Source of the DNA: Nymphaea colorata
Lineage: Eukaryota > Streptophyta > Magnoliopsida > Nymphaeales > Nymphaeaceae
DNA: 64,000 nt
Direction: 5' to 3'
NCBI RefSeq assembly: GCF_008831285.2
Contig: NC_045146.1
Coordinates: 18,429,289 to 18,493,288, forward strand
A program made the translations under genes and the position numbers. The notes beneath the pieces were generated by a model. The model made no database searches. It saw only the letters and a program-made list of their open reading frames with translations, and was not told where the DNA came from. Shown here one piece after another: positions 24,430 through 36,700 of the stretch. The first letter of the stretch is position 1, and each line of letters opens with the position of its first letter.

Positions 24430-27400
24430 ATGGCGGGGCTCATCGGTATTGGGATGGCGGGTGCAACCAGCAGCTGCTTCTTTCTGAAGACCACCAAGTT
24501 GTTGATCTCCCCTTTGAAGCGTGCTTCATTATCTCCTTTTCCTCCCTCCATTCCGTTGTCCTCACGATGCTTTTCTCTGTCGGCCATGTTGGATGGTGGT
24601 GTTGGTCCGGTCGAGTACGAGCCAGTTTCCCTTCAATCTGGAATTCAGACTCGTAAGATGTCTTTTCTTGTTCTACATTTGTTTTCCGGCGTCTTCTTTC
24701 TTGGAAATTGTGGAACGAGGAATAGCCATGTCCGACTTCTGGCTTTTTGTTTAGGTGTGGGTATGGGAAACAGGGATTTCTTTTATCCTGCGCTTTTGTT
24801 TTTCTCCCCACTTTTATTTTCCTCTTTGAGAAGTTTGTGGCTTGTTGGTATTCGGTGTGCTCGTAGTGATTGCTCGCTTCATTCCGTTGGTTCTGCCGTT
24901 GTCTTCCTGCCGAAAACCAGCAGGATTTTCCAAATGCATGCTCGGCAATCTGTTAATAGGCACTTTTTGGATGTATGGGCAGCTTTGTTCCTGAAACTAA
25001 TGCAGTTGAAGGAGACTGTACAGAGATTTTGTGTGGGGAGTTTTGGACCTGAAACTAGTGTACTCGAGTAACACTTTACGAAGAATGTGACTGGACACTT
25101 AGGTCGTTGTTGATTACAGATTGTCCCTGGTGGAAGCTCTGTAGGGATTAGCATCCTCTACTTCGTTGAATTGATACTCTATCATGTCATACGTCCAGAA
25201 TTAAGCTGTTAATATTTGGACGCAGAATTGGTTCAACTGGCTAAAATTTTGAGTGAGCTTACCTGACACCCGAGTCAAATCACTACAGTTGCATATCTGC
25301 TCCTCAAAGTTTCTAGTAAATTGACAAGTAGCTTCATCTGCTTCTTAGTTTTAAACCGTTTCTGGTATGCTTATTATGCAAATTGGTGCCTACCTTAGAG
25401 CTTCATACAAGTCTGTCTGGACTAAGATTTCGTTTACGTTTGCTAGGCATGGACGTGACTCATAAAGGCTCAAAGGTGATCCTCAAAGGAATGGAATTTC
25501 CTGAACTGGAGGTGCGATACTCTCATTTCAGCCTTAATTTTACTCCCATTTAGTTTTGCTTATTTTTCTTATGTTGATACCACAAAATTTTTTCTTTCTG
25601 CATTCTAAAATTTTTATAGTTGCAATTCACACACTCATGCATTTTACTATTTTAGGTTTACAATCTTTATGTTTACCAGACATGATAATGGATTTGAGCT
25701 ATTTATTTTAAGTATACACTTAATATACACTTAAGCTTATTTCGGCATATGCTGTTAATGGTCATCGCTTTATCATGATATGAACGGCAAAACAATATCG
25801 AGGATTTGTAAGTTGAGGCAGGACCTATGTATTTTGTGGTTGATTTGTTTTCCTTGTAAGGTTTCCTCCCTAATATGCGATATATTTTCATCAGAGATGG
25901 GTTCAGTCATTTGGCTACAGGTCTGGCCAGGCTTTGATGCTATGGAAGGCATTGTACAGAGACAACAGTTGGGCACATGGAACTGATGACTTGCAAGGTC
26001 TGTTTATTATTAGAATTTCAGTTTGTAAAACTGTGTCCAAGCAGTTGAGATATTTATCTTGACTTCTGTTGGCTTTGTGTATAGATTTCAGACTAAAGAA
26101 TCTGCTAATGCTACCTTCAATTTTTTATCAAACCTGCTTGACAAGATAGGGCAACTTGACATATTAGATTTTTTGGTTCAAGAAATGATTTGTGTAAGAA
26201 ACAGTATAGTACTATATATATATCTCTTGGTTTGTATTTTGGCCAAAATGTCCATTTTTTCATGCACAGGTTCTTTCTATTGAATAATGAGTTTCTGTCC
26301 ATGAACTGAAATTGGTCATTGACTATTGCGACTCTTGATAATCTTTTGTCGATTTTGCTCTGTAAACCACATGCATGAAAATTAAATGGTGTAAATTTTT
26401 GCAATCTTACGGCGCCTTAAAGCTGAATTGATTTGCATTAGGTTTAAACAAAGATTTCAGAGCAATGTTAAGTGAAAATGCGGAGTTCAAAACGTTGTCA
26501 CTGAAGAATATTCACATCTCATCTGATGGAACCCGTAAGGTAACTTTTACTTTTGTCTCATGCCTATGTTTTCTTTAAGGTTGATGACATGCACATGCAG
26601 CACATCTTGAATCATATGCATTCCTTGTCAAAGAACATTTTCATTGATTTTGAAACACAGGAGATTTCAGGTACTTTTTTTGCTGGAAGATGGGCTTACA
26701 ATAGAAACTGTAGTGATTCCTTGCAGCAGGGGACGGACTACCGTTTGCGTCTCTAGTCAAGTGGGCTGTGCAATGAACTGTCAGTTTTGCTACACCGGCA
26801 GGCACTGCTTGCTACTGTTTATTGTTCTTTTTCTTTGTTATATCCTTTACTTGAATTTACAGCATGTCATTTTCTGAATTTTGTTGTTGACAGAATGGGC
26901 TTAAGGAGGCACTTAACTGCTGATGAAATAGTAGAGCAGGCTGTCTTTGTCCGCCGTTTGTTCACGAAAGATGTTGGCCCTATTACTAATGTTGTTTTCA
27001 TGGTATGTTTCATTTTGTTAAGCTATCTAACATACCATTTACTAATTTCTCAAAGAAAACTGCATAAGATGGGACTTCTAACATACCACTTACTAATTTC
27101 TCAAAGAAAACTGCATAAAAAATCGAACTATTTAAACCATGATCATGAGCAAGTGCATAGATATACTCCCGAAAAAGAAGTGGATATAAGAAGCGCTGTT
27201 TCCGGTATGAGAAAAATGCAAAGACCTATAAACCTCATGACAATAGCAACTATCTGTATAATATTTTTCTAAACTGTTTACTATTGTAGATTTAATTGAT
27301 CAAAGAGTGTTGCATTCATGTCTTTATGGATACATCATTAAGAAAAATGTTAATTGTTTAAATTCTTATTTCAAAGCTGGTTCACTAATTTTCTTTTTAG

Positions 27401-29148
27401 GTATTCATGTTTTGACAACATTAGTTTCAAAGCTGGTTCACTAATTTTCTTTTTAGGTATTCATGTTTTGACATCACTAGTTTCAAAGCTGGTTCACTAA
27501 AACTTTTCAAATCTATTGTCAGAAATTTGTATATAGTATATACTTCTGCTGCTTTTGCATCTTATATTCATGGAGAAAATTCACATGTGGGTCTATTTAT
27601 GTAGCTGCTTGGAGGAAGCACAGCTGACATAGTGAAAATATTAATTTCCTTAACCTATTTTGTACTCAATCAATTTTTTTAGCCATCAATTTTCTTTTTA
27701 ACTGTCTAAAGAAAACGTTGGTGAATGTCTAATGTGAGAGCAGCAGATTGCAGACAATATCATAGAAAAGCATATATCATTCAGTCTGAAGATTGGAAAC
27801 AAATTTCTGTTGGATGAGTTTTTTTTCTGACTAACCTGCAACTTCTTGCAGGAGCATGTCTGTGCTCTTTAAGATGGCATATCTATAAATTGTTTTCTCT
27901 AGCACACCTTGTACTCATGCAAACGGTAGCCATTGCTAGCAGTCAGGTTTTCCTTAGGTTAATTAGTTTAGCAAAATACTGCAATATATGCTGAATGAAC
28001 TTTTTTTATAGACTAAAGGTGTGTTCTTGTTGTACCTTCTGTAATTTTTTTTCTTATGCATTGAGTCTCACACTTCATCTTTGCATGATCAGTTTTACTT
28101 GACAGATAACTGATGCTGTTTTTTTTCTCTTAAATAAATTAATTTTGAAGGGCATGGGGGAGCCACTGCACAACGTAGATAATGTCATAAAAGCTGCTGC
28201 AATAATGGTTGATGACCAAGGCCTTCACTTTAGTCCTCGAAAGGTTACTGTTTCAACTAGTGGCCTTGTTCCCCAGATAAAGCGCTTCCTCCGTGAGTCC
28301 AATTGTCAGTTGGCTGTCAGTCTGAATGCCACTACGGATGAGGTTTTGTACTATTTATAATGCTTATTTTGTCACTTGAAAAAATTCCTAGTATGATGGA
28401 GGCGTATGACATTCATGTTTGTGCCTCTAAACGATTTCCAGGTTAGGAACTGGATCATGCCAATTAATCGAAAATATAATCTGGCACAACTACTGCAGAC
28501 TCTGAAGGATGAACTCCAACACAAACACAGATTCAAAGTACTATTTGAATATGTGATGCTTGCAGGAGTCAATGACAGGTTAGAGACTTCCTGCTTTCTT
28601 CTAGTGTCTGCTTTGAGGCTTTAGAGGTGACTGACATAATGTAGTTTCCCGTGTTCAATCATCTCTGTCCCTTTTTTTGCCTGGACGAAAAATTTTGTCT
28701 CATCCAGCTCATTAAATTTAATTCAAACCATTCATTAAAGTGGTGACAGTGATCAAGTCTGAGCCAATCTATATCTCCATTTTTTGCCATCATAGTAGAA
28801 TTATGTCCAGCTTTATTATTGAATCATATGTGTTTCAAGTCTCCAATATCTCATAATCCTCCAATTGGCAGCATTGAAGATGCAAAGAGGTTGATAACTC
28901 TCGTTCAAGGGATCCCATGCAAGATCAATCTCATCTCTTTCAACCCTCATAGTGGATCAAAGTTTCAACCAACCAGCGAGGAGAGGATGATAGAGTTCCG
29001 AAACGTTCTTGCTGCAGGAGGCTCTGTAGCCTTCTTGCGGCTTAGCCGTGGAGATGATCAAATGGCTGCCTGTGGTCAGCTTGGCAAACCTGGAGGTGTG
29101 CAACCACCTCGACTCAAACCTCCTGCACGATTTCAAGTTGCTGGATGA
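24430..29148 (+). CDS. RlmN-family radical SAM methyltransferase homolog, probably plastid-targeted (9 exons)
   Basis: Exons: 24430-24652, 25447-25511, 25895-25997, 26442-26539, 26671-26801, 26894-27002, 28151-28342, 28442-28578, 28872-29148. They total 1335 nt and 444 aa, with all phases consistent. Residues 1-55 are serine-rich with few acidic residues, like a transit peptide. The radical SAM cluster motif is C196-x3-C200-x2-C203 in [17 protein letters not shown]189 and C420 ([13 protein letters not shown]) correspond to the two catalytic cysteines of bacterial RlmN (C118 and C355 in E. coli). The GMGEPLHN and [10 protein letters not shown] motifs of the family are present. Bacterial RlmN methylates adenosine C2 in 23S rRNA and tRNA; the plant substrate is not shown by the sequence. 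The sequence closely resembles what I remember of Arabidopsis At2g39670. Intron 5 appears to use a GC donor. Both ends of the coding region look complete. Confidence 0.92.
27029..27119. repeat. 51-bp tandem duplication in intron 6 of the RlmN-like gene
   Basis: AACATACCATTTACTAATTT and the following CTCAAAGAAAACTGCATAA occur twice with a 51-bp period. Confidence 0.9.
27369..27499. repeat. Three tandem 56-bp units in intron 6 of the RlmN-like gene
   Basis: Units start at 27369, 27425 and 27481 with TTTCAAAGCTGGTTCACTAA. The first two are almost identical and include a TTTTCTTTTTAG acceptor-like word. The third is truncated. Confidence 0.9.
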
Positions 29149-30080
29149 TGTGCAAAATTCCCCTCAAGATATAGCAATTGATCGCTTGTCTTCAAACGGG
29201 GCAGACATCTACTAACAAATTTGTGTTCATCTGCACATATCAATTCCAAGTAATTGGACCTGATTCCCATTTTTCATGCAAACAATGCAAACGCTACTTT
29301 TTGCACGGCGTAGAATGCAGTAAAATTTCATTTTTTGTCAGCATTAAATCTACACAGCCTGTATATATGTAGCAATTTATATTGCCTTTGGCCTCTCAGA
29401 CTTCCAAGCAAGGAGCAACATACACTGATACACTTCAAGGTAGGCAGAAAGGTACTTTTTTCCATTTAAATTTATCGATTATTATTTTAATGGAGGGTGA
29501 ACCCTGAGCATCAAGCTCTCTAAGGGCAGCTCCATATGAAAGTTCAGACAACAAATGACAGGATTAAGATTCAATCCAAAGTTTTTATGCTGGCACCCTT
29601 TACATTCTCCTTTTTTCCAGATTCAGAATATATTATACTAAAAAACAGAATGCTACATACAAATATGGCCTCAAAACCAACAACCATCCAAAGCACAATT
29701 CCATTATTCAGCCAAAGCAAATCCAAATGTTTGGGTTCAAATAAACATCCGAAATGCGAGTTGGATCAAGATAAATGGATTAGTTCTTCTTCTTCTTCTT
29801 CTTCTTCTTCTTCTTCCTGGATCTGCAGAATAATCCTGTGTCAAATGTTTGATCCAAAAGCGTCTGTGAATGCAGGCTGAATACAGCTTGATTGGATGTG
29901 GCTTGTTGATTCCTATGAGAAGCCTAGGTCAGCGCCCAGTGTCCCTTCACTTCGGCTGGGATCTTTTAACGTGTATTTGCCAGGCTGCACGAACAAGCAG
30001 TTTTTGAAGGAGGCGATCCAATAAAATTGCTTTCAGTGCCATATATTTCAACTCAGTTTTCTCCCAACTAGGCAAACCTG

Positions 30081-30126
<46 letters not shown>

Positions 30127-31136
30127 TCGATGGTAGATTCAGATTTCAGATCTCAAACCATATTCAGTTTAACGAAAGTCCCGATTCTAATCCTAAATAC
30201 CAGCCTTCCCGAGTAATTATACCAAATTATTACAAAGTTATGGAATATATATATATATATAAAAGTTTTTGTTGCATAATGAGAAATAACGAGCCAACTA
30301 ATCACATGGTGATTGTCAGCCGCAAGTTCATGTCTAAAGTTTTTCTTTTCAAATATTCATTTATATTAGAACGAGTCATTTGTGCAATGGCCTCTGTTTA
30401 AATTCATTCATAATAACAACAACCATTAATAAAGCACTGAAAGGAAAACATAGAAGAACCACTAAAGGCAACAATGACCACTGTTTGTCTATCATCTCTC
30501 TCTCTCTCTCTCTCTCATGGTATACAGTTAAACCTTCAAATATGAGTATGGCAATAATGTATAACTTTGTCTGAGTCTAAATGGTCCGGCCCCATTTATT
30601 TATATATGGAGCCATAGCCGTGAACAATAAAGTCACACTTCACATTTAGGCATTGTGGGTTGTGGCCCTGCTGGTTGGCCAATGGCCACCATGGAAGGAC
30701 TGCCGGAAGATAATTATCTAGGCAAAAATTGTTATTCATAAACAAAATTGAAAGGGAAACTATCTTACGATTAGATCATCAGACATTTTAATTTTAAAGA
30801 GCTAACCTTATTTTCATAATCGTTCCGATTTATGAAGTTTATTTTCACAAGAAATGGTAAAGCCATCTTGGAAAACTTGAAGGCAAAACAAACACAAGAA
30901 GTCTCAGCTATCACGGAATTTCAATTCCCAAAGGAGATTCTTGCGAATCCAGACATCTGACATTTTTCTTATTTCTAGTGGCCTTTATCCATCCCACCAT
31001 CGCCGGGGTGGATTCATTGATTCAAGAGCCTCTCTCGCCTGCACGAATGTCATGGCGGCAAGCCACTAGTTCCGCCCATCTGGCGTAGAAAGCAAATCCT
31101 TGGAAGGAGAAGTGGCAGTAGCCTGCGGAAGGAAGT
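29149..31136. other. Region between RlmN-like gene and PSA3 homolog
   Basis: It presumably holds the 3' UTR of the first gene and the promoter of the second. It carries microsatellites: (TTC)n at 29784-29816, (TC)n at 30084-30121, (TA)n at about 30246-30261 and (TC)n at 30495-30516. No gene or RNA is recognised; the open frame at 29536-29880 is produced largely by the TTC run. Confidence 0.45.
30084..30121. repeat. (TC)n microsatellite
   Basis: About 19 uninterrupted TC/CT units. Confidence 0.95.
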
Positions 31137-34100
31137 ATGTTCATGGCTTCTCAGATCTTGGTTTCTGCACAGCCCAGCACGCCGAGCTCTTCCGCCATCC
31201 TGCAGACCTCCATCATTCAGAGAAACCTAAAAGTTTCTTTATTCTCACCTCCCAACTTTCTCATTCCCCGCCTCCTTGTTGTTCCAAAAGGAAAACCTAC
31301 CTCAGTTTCCGGTAGAAATGGTAAGATTGTGGCTTATATGGAGACATCCAATTCATTCGGGAACTTTTTCCGGAAGGTGGTCGGCGCCCTTCCGGTTGTC
31401 GGCCTCGTAGCGAGGATTGTCAGTGATGAGGGAGGAATCGGGGACGACCTCATCGATTTTGCTGAGTTTCGGAGAAGGGTAGGGAAGAAATGCGGCGTAG
31501 AGGACTCGAAGGCGTTCTACGAGTTCAAAGATCGGCGAGGTCGGGTAAGTTTTGATGCATTCGTGATAGTTTACTGCTCATTTAAGTCAATCCTATTTGT
31601 TTTCATGTTAAGAGAGTCGATGAACTCATGATTGAGTTTCTTTGAAGATATTACAGGTTTATTCTTATAATAGGAATACTGGCACTTTGTAAGGATCAGC
31701 AAACACCCTGCTAATTTAAAGAAGCCGAAAATATTACCACTTCTGGAACTGAATTTTCTTTGCTACCAAGTCATTTTTGAGGTCAATTTGATGATTAGTG
31801 GACGTTCTAAAGTGTGCCCAGCATGGCTGCATGCATATCTTGGTACTTGGTTCATATAAAATTTTTATGCTTCCTTCTTCTCCAAGACCTGGCGATTCTT
31901 GGCATTGGAGGGTTTGACTTGTTGTTTTATCCACCTGCAAGGAACAAATTATGCAATCGATTGACTGTTCGTTTCGTCATGATGCTTTATTTTCCGCGTA
32001 TTTGCTGCAAAATGAGAAAAGTAAAAAGAAAAAGTTCATGATTGTTGTTGTTTAGGAAGGAGAACCTTTATACGTCCTACTTTGCTGTTGGTTGGCTGCC
32101 GTTGGTGCTGGTCTTTTGAAGTCAGAGGATATTTTAACTGGGGTAGCGAGACTTCGCATATCCAACGATTTAGAATTTGAAGAGCAGACCTTTGTTGCCA
32201 TGATGAATGATGCAAAAGCGGTCAGTTTTGCTATATCCTTTTCTGTGCTCTTTAGTTTTTTTTGTCTTGCCTTCATCAATGTATGCATGCCTGGTTATGC
32301 TTGTGAATGATTTTCTCTAGCTAAAATTTGAAGCCATATATTTAATTTATTGTGAATCCTTAGCTTTTCAGTTTTTTCTTCTCGATCATTTCAATTATGA
32401 GGATCTCTTAACTTTCCAGTGTAATAGTGGTTAACGTTAAACAGAAGGACAAATACTTGCTCTGGTCTCATCTACCATGATATTCTTATTACAGAAAGGT
32501 GTATCAGCTCAATCTCATGTAAAATGCATGAAAAACTCCCATGGTTACCAATCCAGGTGCCACTTGGTTTTACATGAAAATGGCCTTCATACTTTTAGAA
32601 CTTCATCAACTTTTCACGTCAAGCAGCATTGAACATATTCTGATGCTTGTTTCATCAAATCTTTGTCTATTTTCACTAGGAAAGATGCAAAGATCAATTT
32701 CTTATCTTTTTTTAAATTCTTTAACTTCAGAAAGCAGCATTCAGTTCTTGGTTTTGAATCTCTTTCTCGACACTTTAGACCTTTGCTACTGAATTTCTCA
32801 CCATTAAAGCCTGTGTAGTCTCTATCACAAGATCTATTAACATAGTAAGTTAGTAACTGCTTTTCAGAAAGGGGAAAAAGATATAGTTTTAAGTTACAAC
32901 AGTCAGCAAAATAACCATGAAATTGGTGCTGATGGGTCTCGAGTAAACAACCAAAACAGAACTATGATGTGATTCATCCGAATAAGCTTTCATTTCCTAC
33001 TTGTACTTGGACCGTGTTTCATACATCTTCTAGTTTATCCTTTTGGTTCAGTTTTCATGGTACAACATCTCCCATTTAGAGTATGCAGTTTACTACTTTA
33101 CACATCATTGATGATTCAATGAACATCCAAGACTACCCTGTAAAATTTAACTTCCCTGATCCCTGCTTGTTGAAGATTTAGGATAATGGAGATGACTTTG
33201 GCAGGGGAATTGAAATCCAACTAGGACTACAAGACCCTGATTTCTGATCAGGCCAGACAACAGCATTTGTCTATCTTGATATGGTTTGTTAGGATGGTTT
33301 GAAGAAGCCTTTGGTTTTACCAAGAGAAACTTGCTGCCGTTCAACAACAATGATGTCCCAATGTCAAGCTAAGGATTGAGTCTTGAGGGGAGCTGAATTG
33401 ATGGGATTCAACTTCTCTTTTGATTGTTGAAAATTCTGGCAAGCTGCCATTGTCTGGTGGAGAAGATCTTTTGGTTATTTAGGGATGTTTTTTAAGTATA
33501 GCTTGATCGGTGGTTTGTGGGGTAGTGGTAGGATCAAATAATAGAAGAGAGTCAGAGACAATGAGAAGGAATTTATATAATAGCACCTTTCTTTTTACTA
33601 AGAAAATGTTATACCTTCATCATTATGAGATGACTTCTTGAAAGTTGAAACTCTATGGAGTATTGAGCATGTGGATTTTAAAGTCCATACGAGGCAATAG
33701 AACTGGAATACGATGGCTGGTAGTCTCTTCAGTCTGCGAGTGACTTACCTGAAGCGTACATTCAGATTTAGCTTGATTTGATGGACAAATTGCAAAGAAA
33801 ATTTTTGGAGTCTTCTTTGCTCTTTAAACTTTTAAACAGTCATGTTTCTTGGAAGAGAACTACTGACTTCATTCTACATGAGAACAGATGTGGAACATGT
33901 AACCCAGAGACCAGAGTTACTTATTATGCTTAGACCTGGGCAACGGGCCGGGTCCATGTCCGGGCCCGGGCCTGATGTGCGGCCCGGCCCGGCCCGGTCT
34001 GATCCGGTCCGTTTATAATTAAAAAAATAAATTTTTAATTTTTTTAAAATTTAATAATATGTATTTTATTATTAAAAATATATTTTATATTACCAAAAAA

Positions 34101-35787
34101 AATTTTATAATTAAAAAATATTTTTTATTACCAAACGGGTCGGGTCGGGTTTCGGGCCCGACGGGCCGGGTCGGGCTGGGTTTTACCGGGCCGGCCCGGC
34201 CCGTTGCCCAGGTCTAATTATGCTTACAAGGAAGCTATACTGTAATTCAGTTTACATCATGCTTTGAGGCCAATATTTATTAAAGATCAGATATATAGTT
34301 TAGTTACTTTAGTACATATTTTTCAGTACTCCGTAAGAAAAAAATTCTCCATCTGATGCTGCCCCAGTTTTACCCTGCTTCAATGAAATCAGAGTTTTCA
34401 AATTTTTTCCTTACTCTTTTGTCTTATTTGTTTACCTTTATATGGGGGATTTCTTATGCATGGTAAATAATCTATGCTGGTTTTTGATCGGTGGGTTGAG
34501 GTTGCTAGAGAAGGCAGCTCTGCAAATAGTAACTTCTGGTATTGAGTGATTTTACTATATTCTGTCTGCAGTGGAACAGATTCTGATCTGGCCCCCAATT
34601 TATTGATCTATGCTGTTTCTGTAGTCTACGACTCTACATCACTTGAATCCCTAGATGCCGGTGAGGACTTGTGTTTTGTAGCTTATAATAATCTTATTAT
34701 GACTGATGTTGATCTCTTAGAGGTATCCATGCAGTCCGTTTCACATGTGATTCCCTTTTTTACGGCAGTGAAATGAACTTTCCTCTTATAGGGGCCATTG
34801 GGTAACTTATCAATTGCAAAATACACATGATCGATCTTATGAAAAGGGTGAAGCCTTGCATGGGAATGCATTTGTCTCATGGGCATCTCATTTGTAGACT
34901 GGTTCTCACAAATTTTTGGAAGGGCCACTTGAAGCCATGTTCGTGGTGATCCACCTTATGTTAGTCTGTTCCTTCCAGTTTCTAGTTTCTAGAGACATGC
35001 TATTGCTTGGATACTTGTATTCTTTTAACAACTAATCAACAAGAGGCGTTGGTCTGGTCTCTCTTGCTACTGTTCCCTCCAAGCCTGTCTGCCTTAGATG
35101 TCGCAAAAAAGCAAGATGTGAAAAATAAAGAAATACATCTATGAGAAACATTCATTTACATTAATGTCCTTGAGATTGCTAACAATGATAACTTTACATA
35201 TTTCCACAAATTAATGAGCTAGAACGTCTGCATTTTTAGTTTTCAAGAGGTGCCATTTTCTTAAAGTTCTTTTTATTAACTATTGCTGTATTCTTTGCAT
35301 CTCTGAAAAGCATCAATTATCCTAGTTATTTCATGTTGTTGTTTTTGTTGTGGAACTGTGCTCAAGTGCAAGAACTGTTTATCAAATACCTATTTTTGTC
35401 TTCTAGTTTGTTCCTGAACTTAGTACCTTTGCTTATCTGCGTTTTGACCTTTACATCCAGAGAAGAGCAAAGCTCAAGGCTGCAAATCCTGAAATACCTA
35501 TGGAAATTCGAGCAGAAAAGGCTTTGGAAGCAATTCATGTATGCTGTTTTGGCAAGGATCCCATAGAAGAGGAAGATGAAAAACTACTCTGTGTCATGCT
35601 TAATGCAGTATTTCCATCGGTTGGGCAATCAAAGATAAATGAAATCGTCAGTTCCAAAGCAAAAGAAATAGCTGGAGGTAGTCAAAGTGCGGAAACCATA
35701 AACCAGCAAAATTCTGCTAAGGAAGCTGGGAAACTGCAGCTTAAGGAATTCGAGTTGCTAAAGAGGAGTAGTGATAGCTTCAATTGA
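31137..35787 (+). CDS. PSA3: Photosystem I assembly factor PSA3 homolog (3 exons)
   Basis: Exons 31137-31544, 32056-32220 and 35461-35787 join in phase 0 and give 900 nt, 299 aa. If the second ATG (31143) is used, the protein is two residues shorter. Residues 1-65 are rich in Ser, Pro and Thr with basic residues, like a chloroplast transit peptide. The mature part contains LIDFAEFRRRVGKKCG, GEPLYVLLCCWLAAVGAGLL, RLRISNDLEFEEQ and CCFGKDPIEEEDEKLLCVML. These agree with my recollection of plant PSA3 (Arabidopsis At3g55250). PSA3 acts with PYG7 at the thylakoid membrane during assembly of the PSI stromal side. It has no known catalytic motif. Intron 2 is 3.2 kb and carries a MITE (33931-34216). 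The gene follows the RlmN-like gene head to tail and converges with the DUF936 gene. Confidence 0.82.
33931..34216. mobile_element. Non-autonomous hAT-like MITE in PSA3 intron 2
   Basis: A 286-bp element with long inverted ends, TAGACCTGGGCAACGGGCCG / CGGCCCGTTGCCCAGGTCTA-like, each followed by GGCCCGG-rich arms around a (TA)-rich core. It is flanked by an exact 8-bp duplication, ATTATGCT (33923-33930 and 34217-34224). It has no coding capacity. Elements with these GACCTGGGCAACGGG ends are common in plant genomes. Confidence 0.9.
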
Positions 35788-36700
35788 ATACGTCTCAGGA
35801 CCATTGAATTTTTTTTTGGGACATTGTGATGTAGATATTTCATATGCTATGTAATCATTTATTGCAGCATTTCATTATGTAAAAGCACACAATCATATAT
35901 CATTACGCAAATTTCTAGCCTTTTAATCTTTACTCGTGCAAGAGTACAGCCATTCGTTCCAGTAAATTTATTTAATGTTTCAGTAAAACCAACCGACTGG
36001 ATTAAACTTGAGAAAGAGAGATGCATACTGGATTACCATTTTCAGTTTTCCATGGTATGTTTCTCCAAGCTAGCAGTCTAGACGTCTTCGCTCCATACTT
36101 GTTCATTCTTCAGTTTAAGAAACTTATCATTCAGTACTTGCGGATGTAAGAATTTGTAGCCTGTTGTTTTTTCCAGTCTATTTATGCACAATGAAACAGG
36201 CGGATTTCATAACTTAACAAACCATGGAGTCAAATTCCAAAAATTACTCTTAATGATATTTATATACAGCATAAAGATTGTCGCTACTTTAAACTGTCCA
36301 GTACCATGTAGAAAATTTGTCAACATTTTTTGCTTGATGCGTGAAAGCAATATTACTTTTGAAAAAGAAAAACAAGAAAAAAGGGAAATTTAACTAAGCT
36401 GAATATGCCCGTTTTGATGAGCCCTTTTAGTTGGGAGACAATGTGCCCGTTTTGATATTCCATAAGAATACGCAAGCTTTTCGTTGAAACGTAGAAAACG
36501 GATATGCTCTTTTGATACAAAATAACGATTCTATTCATCCACAAGACAAATGCACAAAGATGAAGGAGAAAGATACTTTTGATATTGATACAAAATAATG
36601 ATTCTATTTCTACAACACCATGAAATAATGGCTGAACAAAGGAAACATGAGTTGAGGAAACCAATAAGATACTGATGTTAGAACCAATGACAGATGCTGA
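35788..36700. other. Convergent intergenic region between PSA3 and DUF936 genes
   Basis: AT-rich sequence that must hold both 3' UTRs. A short imperfect repeat of GATA[C/T]AAAATAA[C/T]GATTCTATT occurs at 36516 and 36587. No gene is recognised. Confidence 0.45.

Noticed and set aside
24653-25071. Continuation of the RlmN-like first exon as a 213-aa frame
   Set aside because: The conserved sequence leaves this frame at the donor C|GTAAGA (24652) and resumes at 25447; the read-through peptide has no family features.
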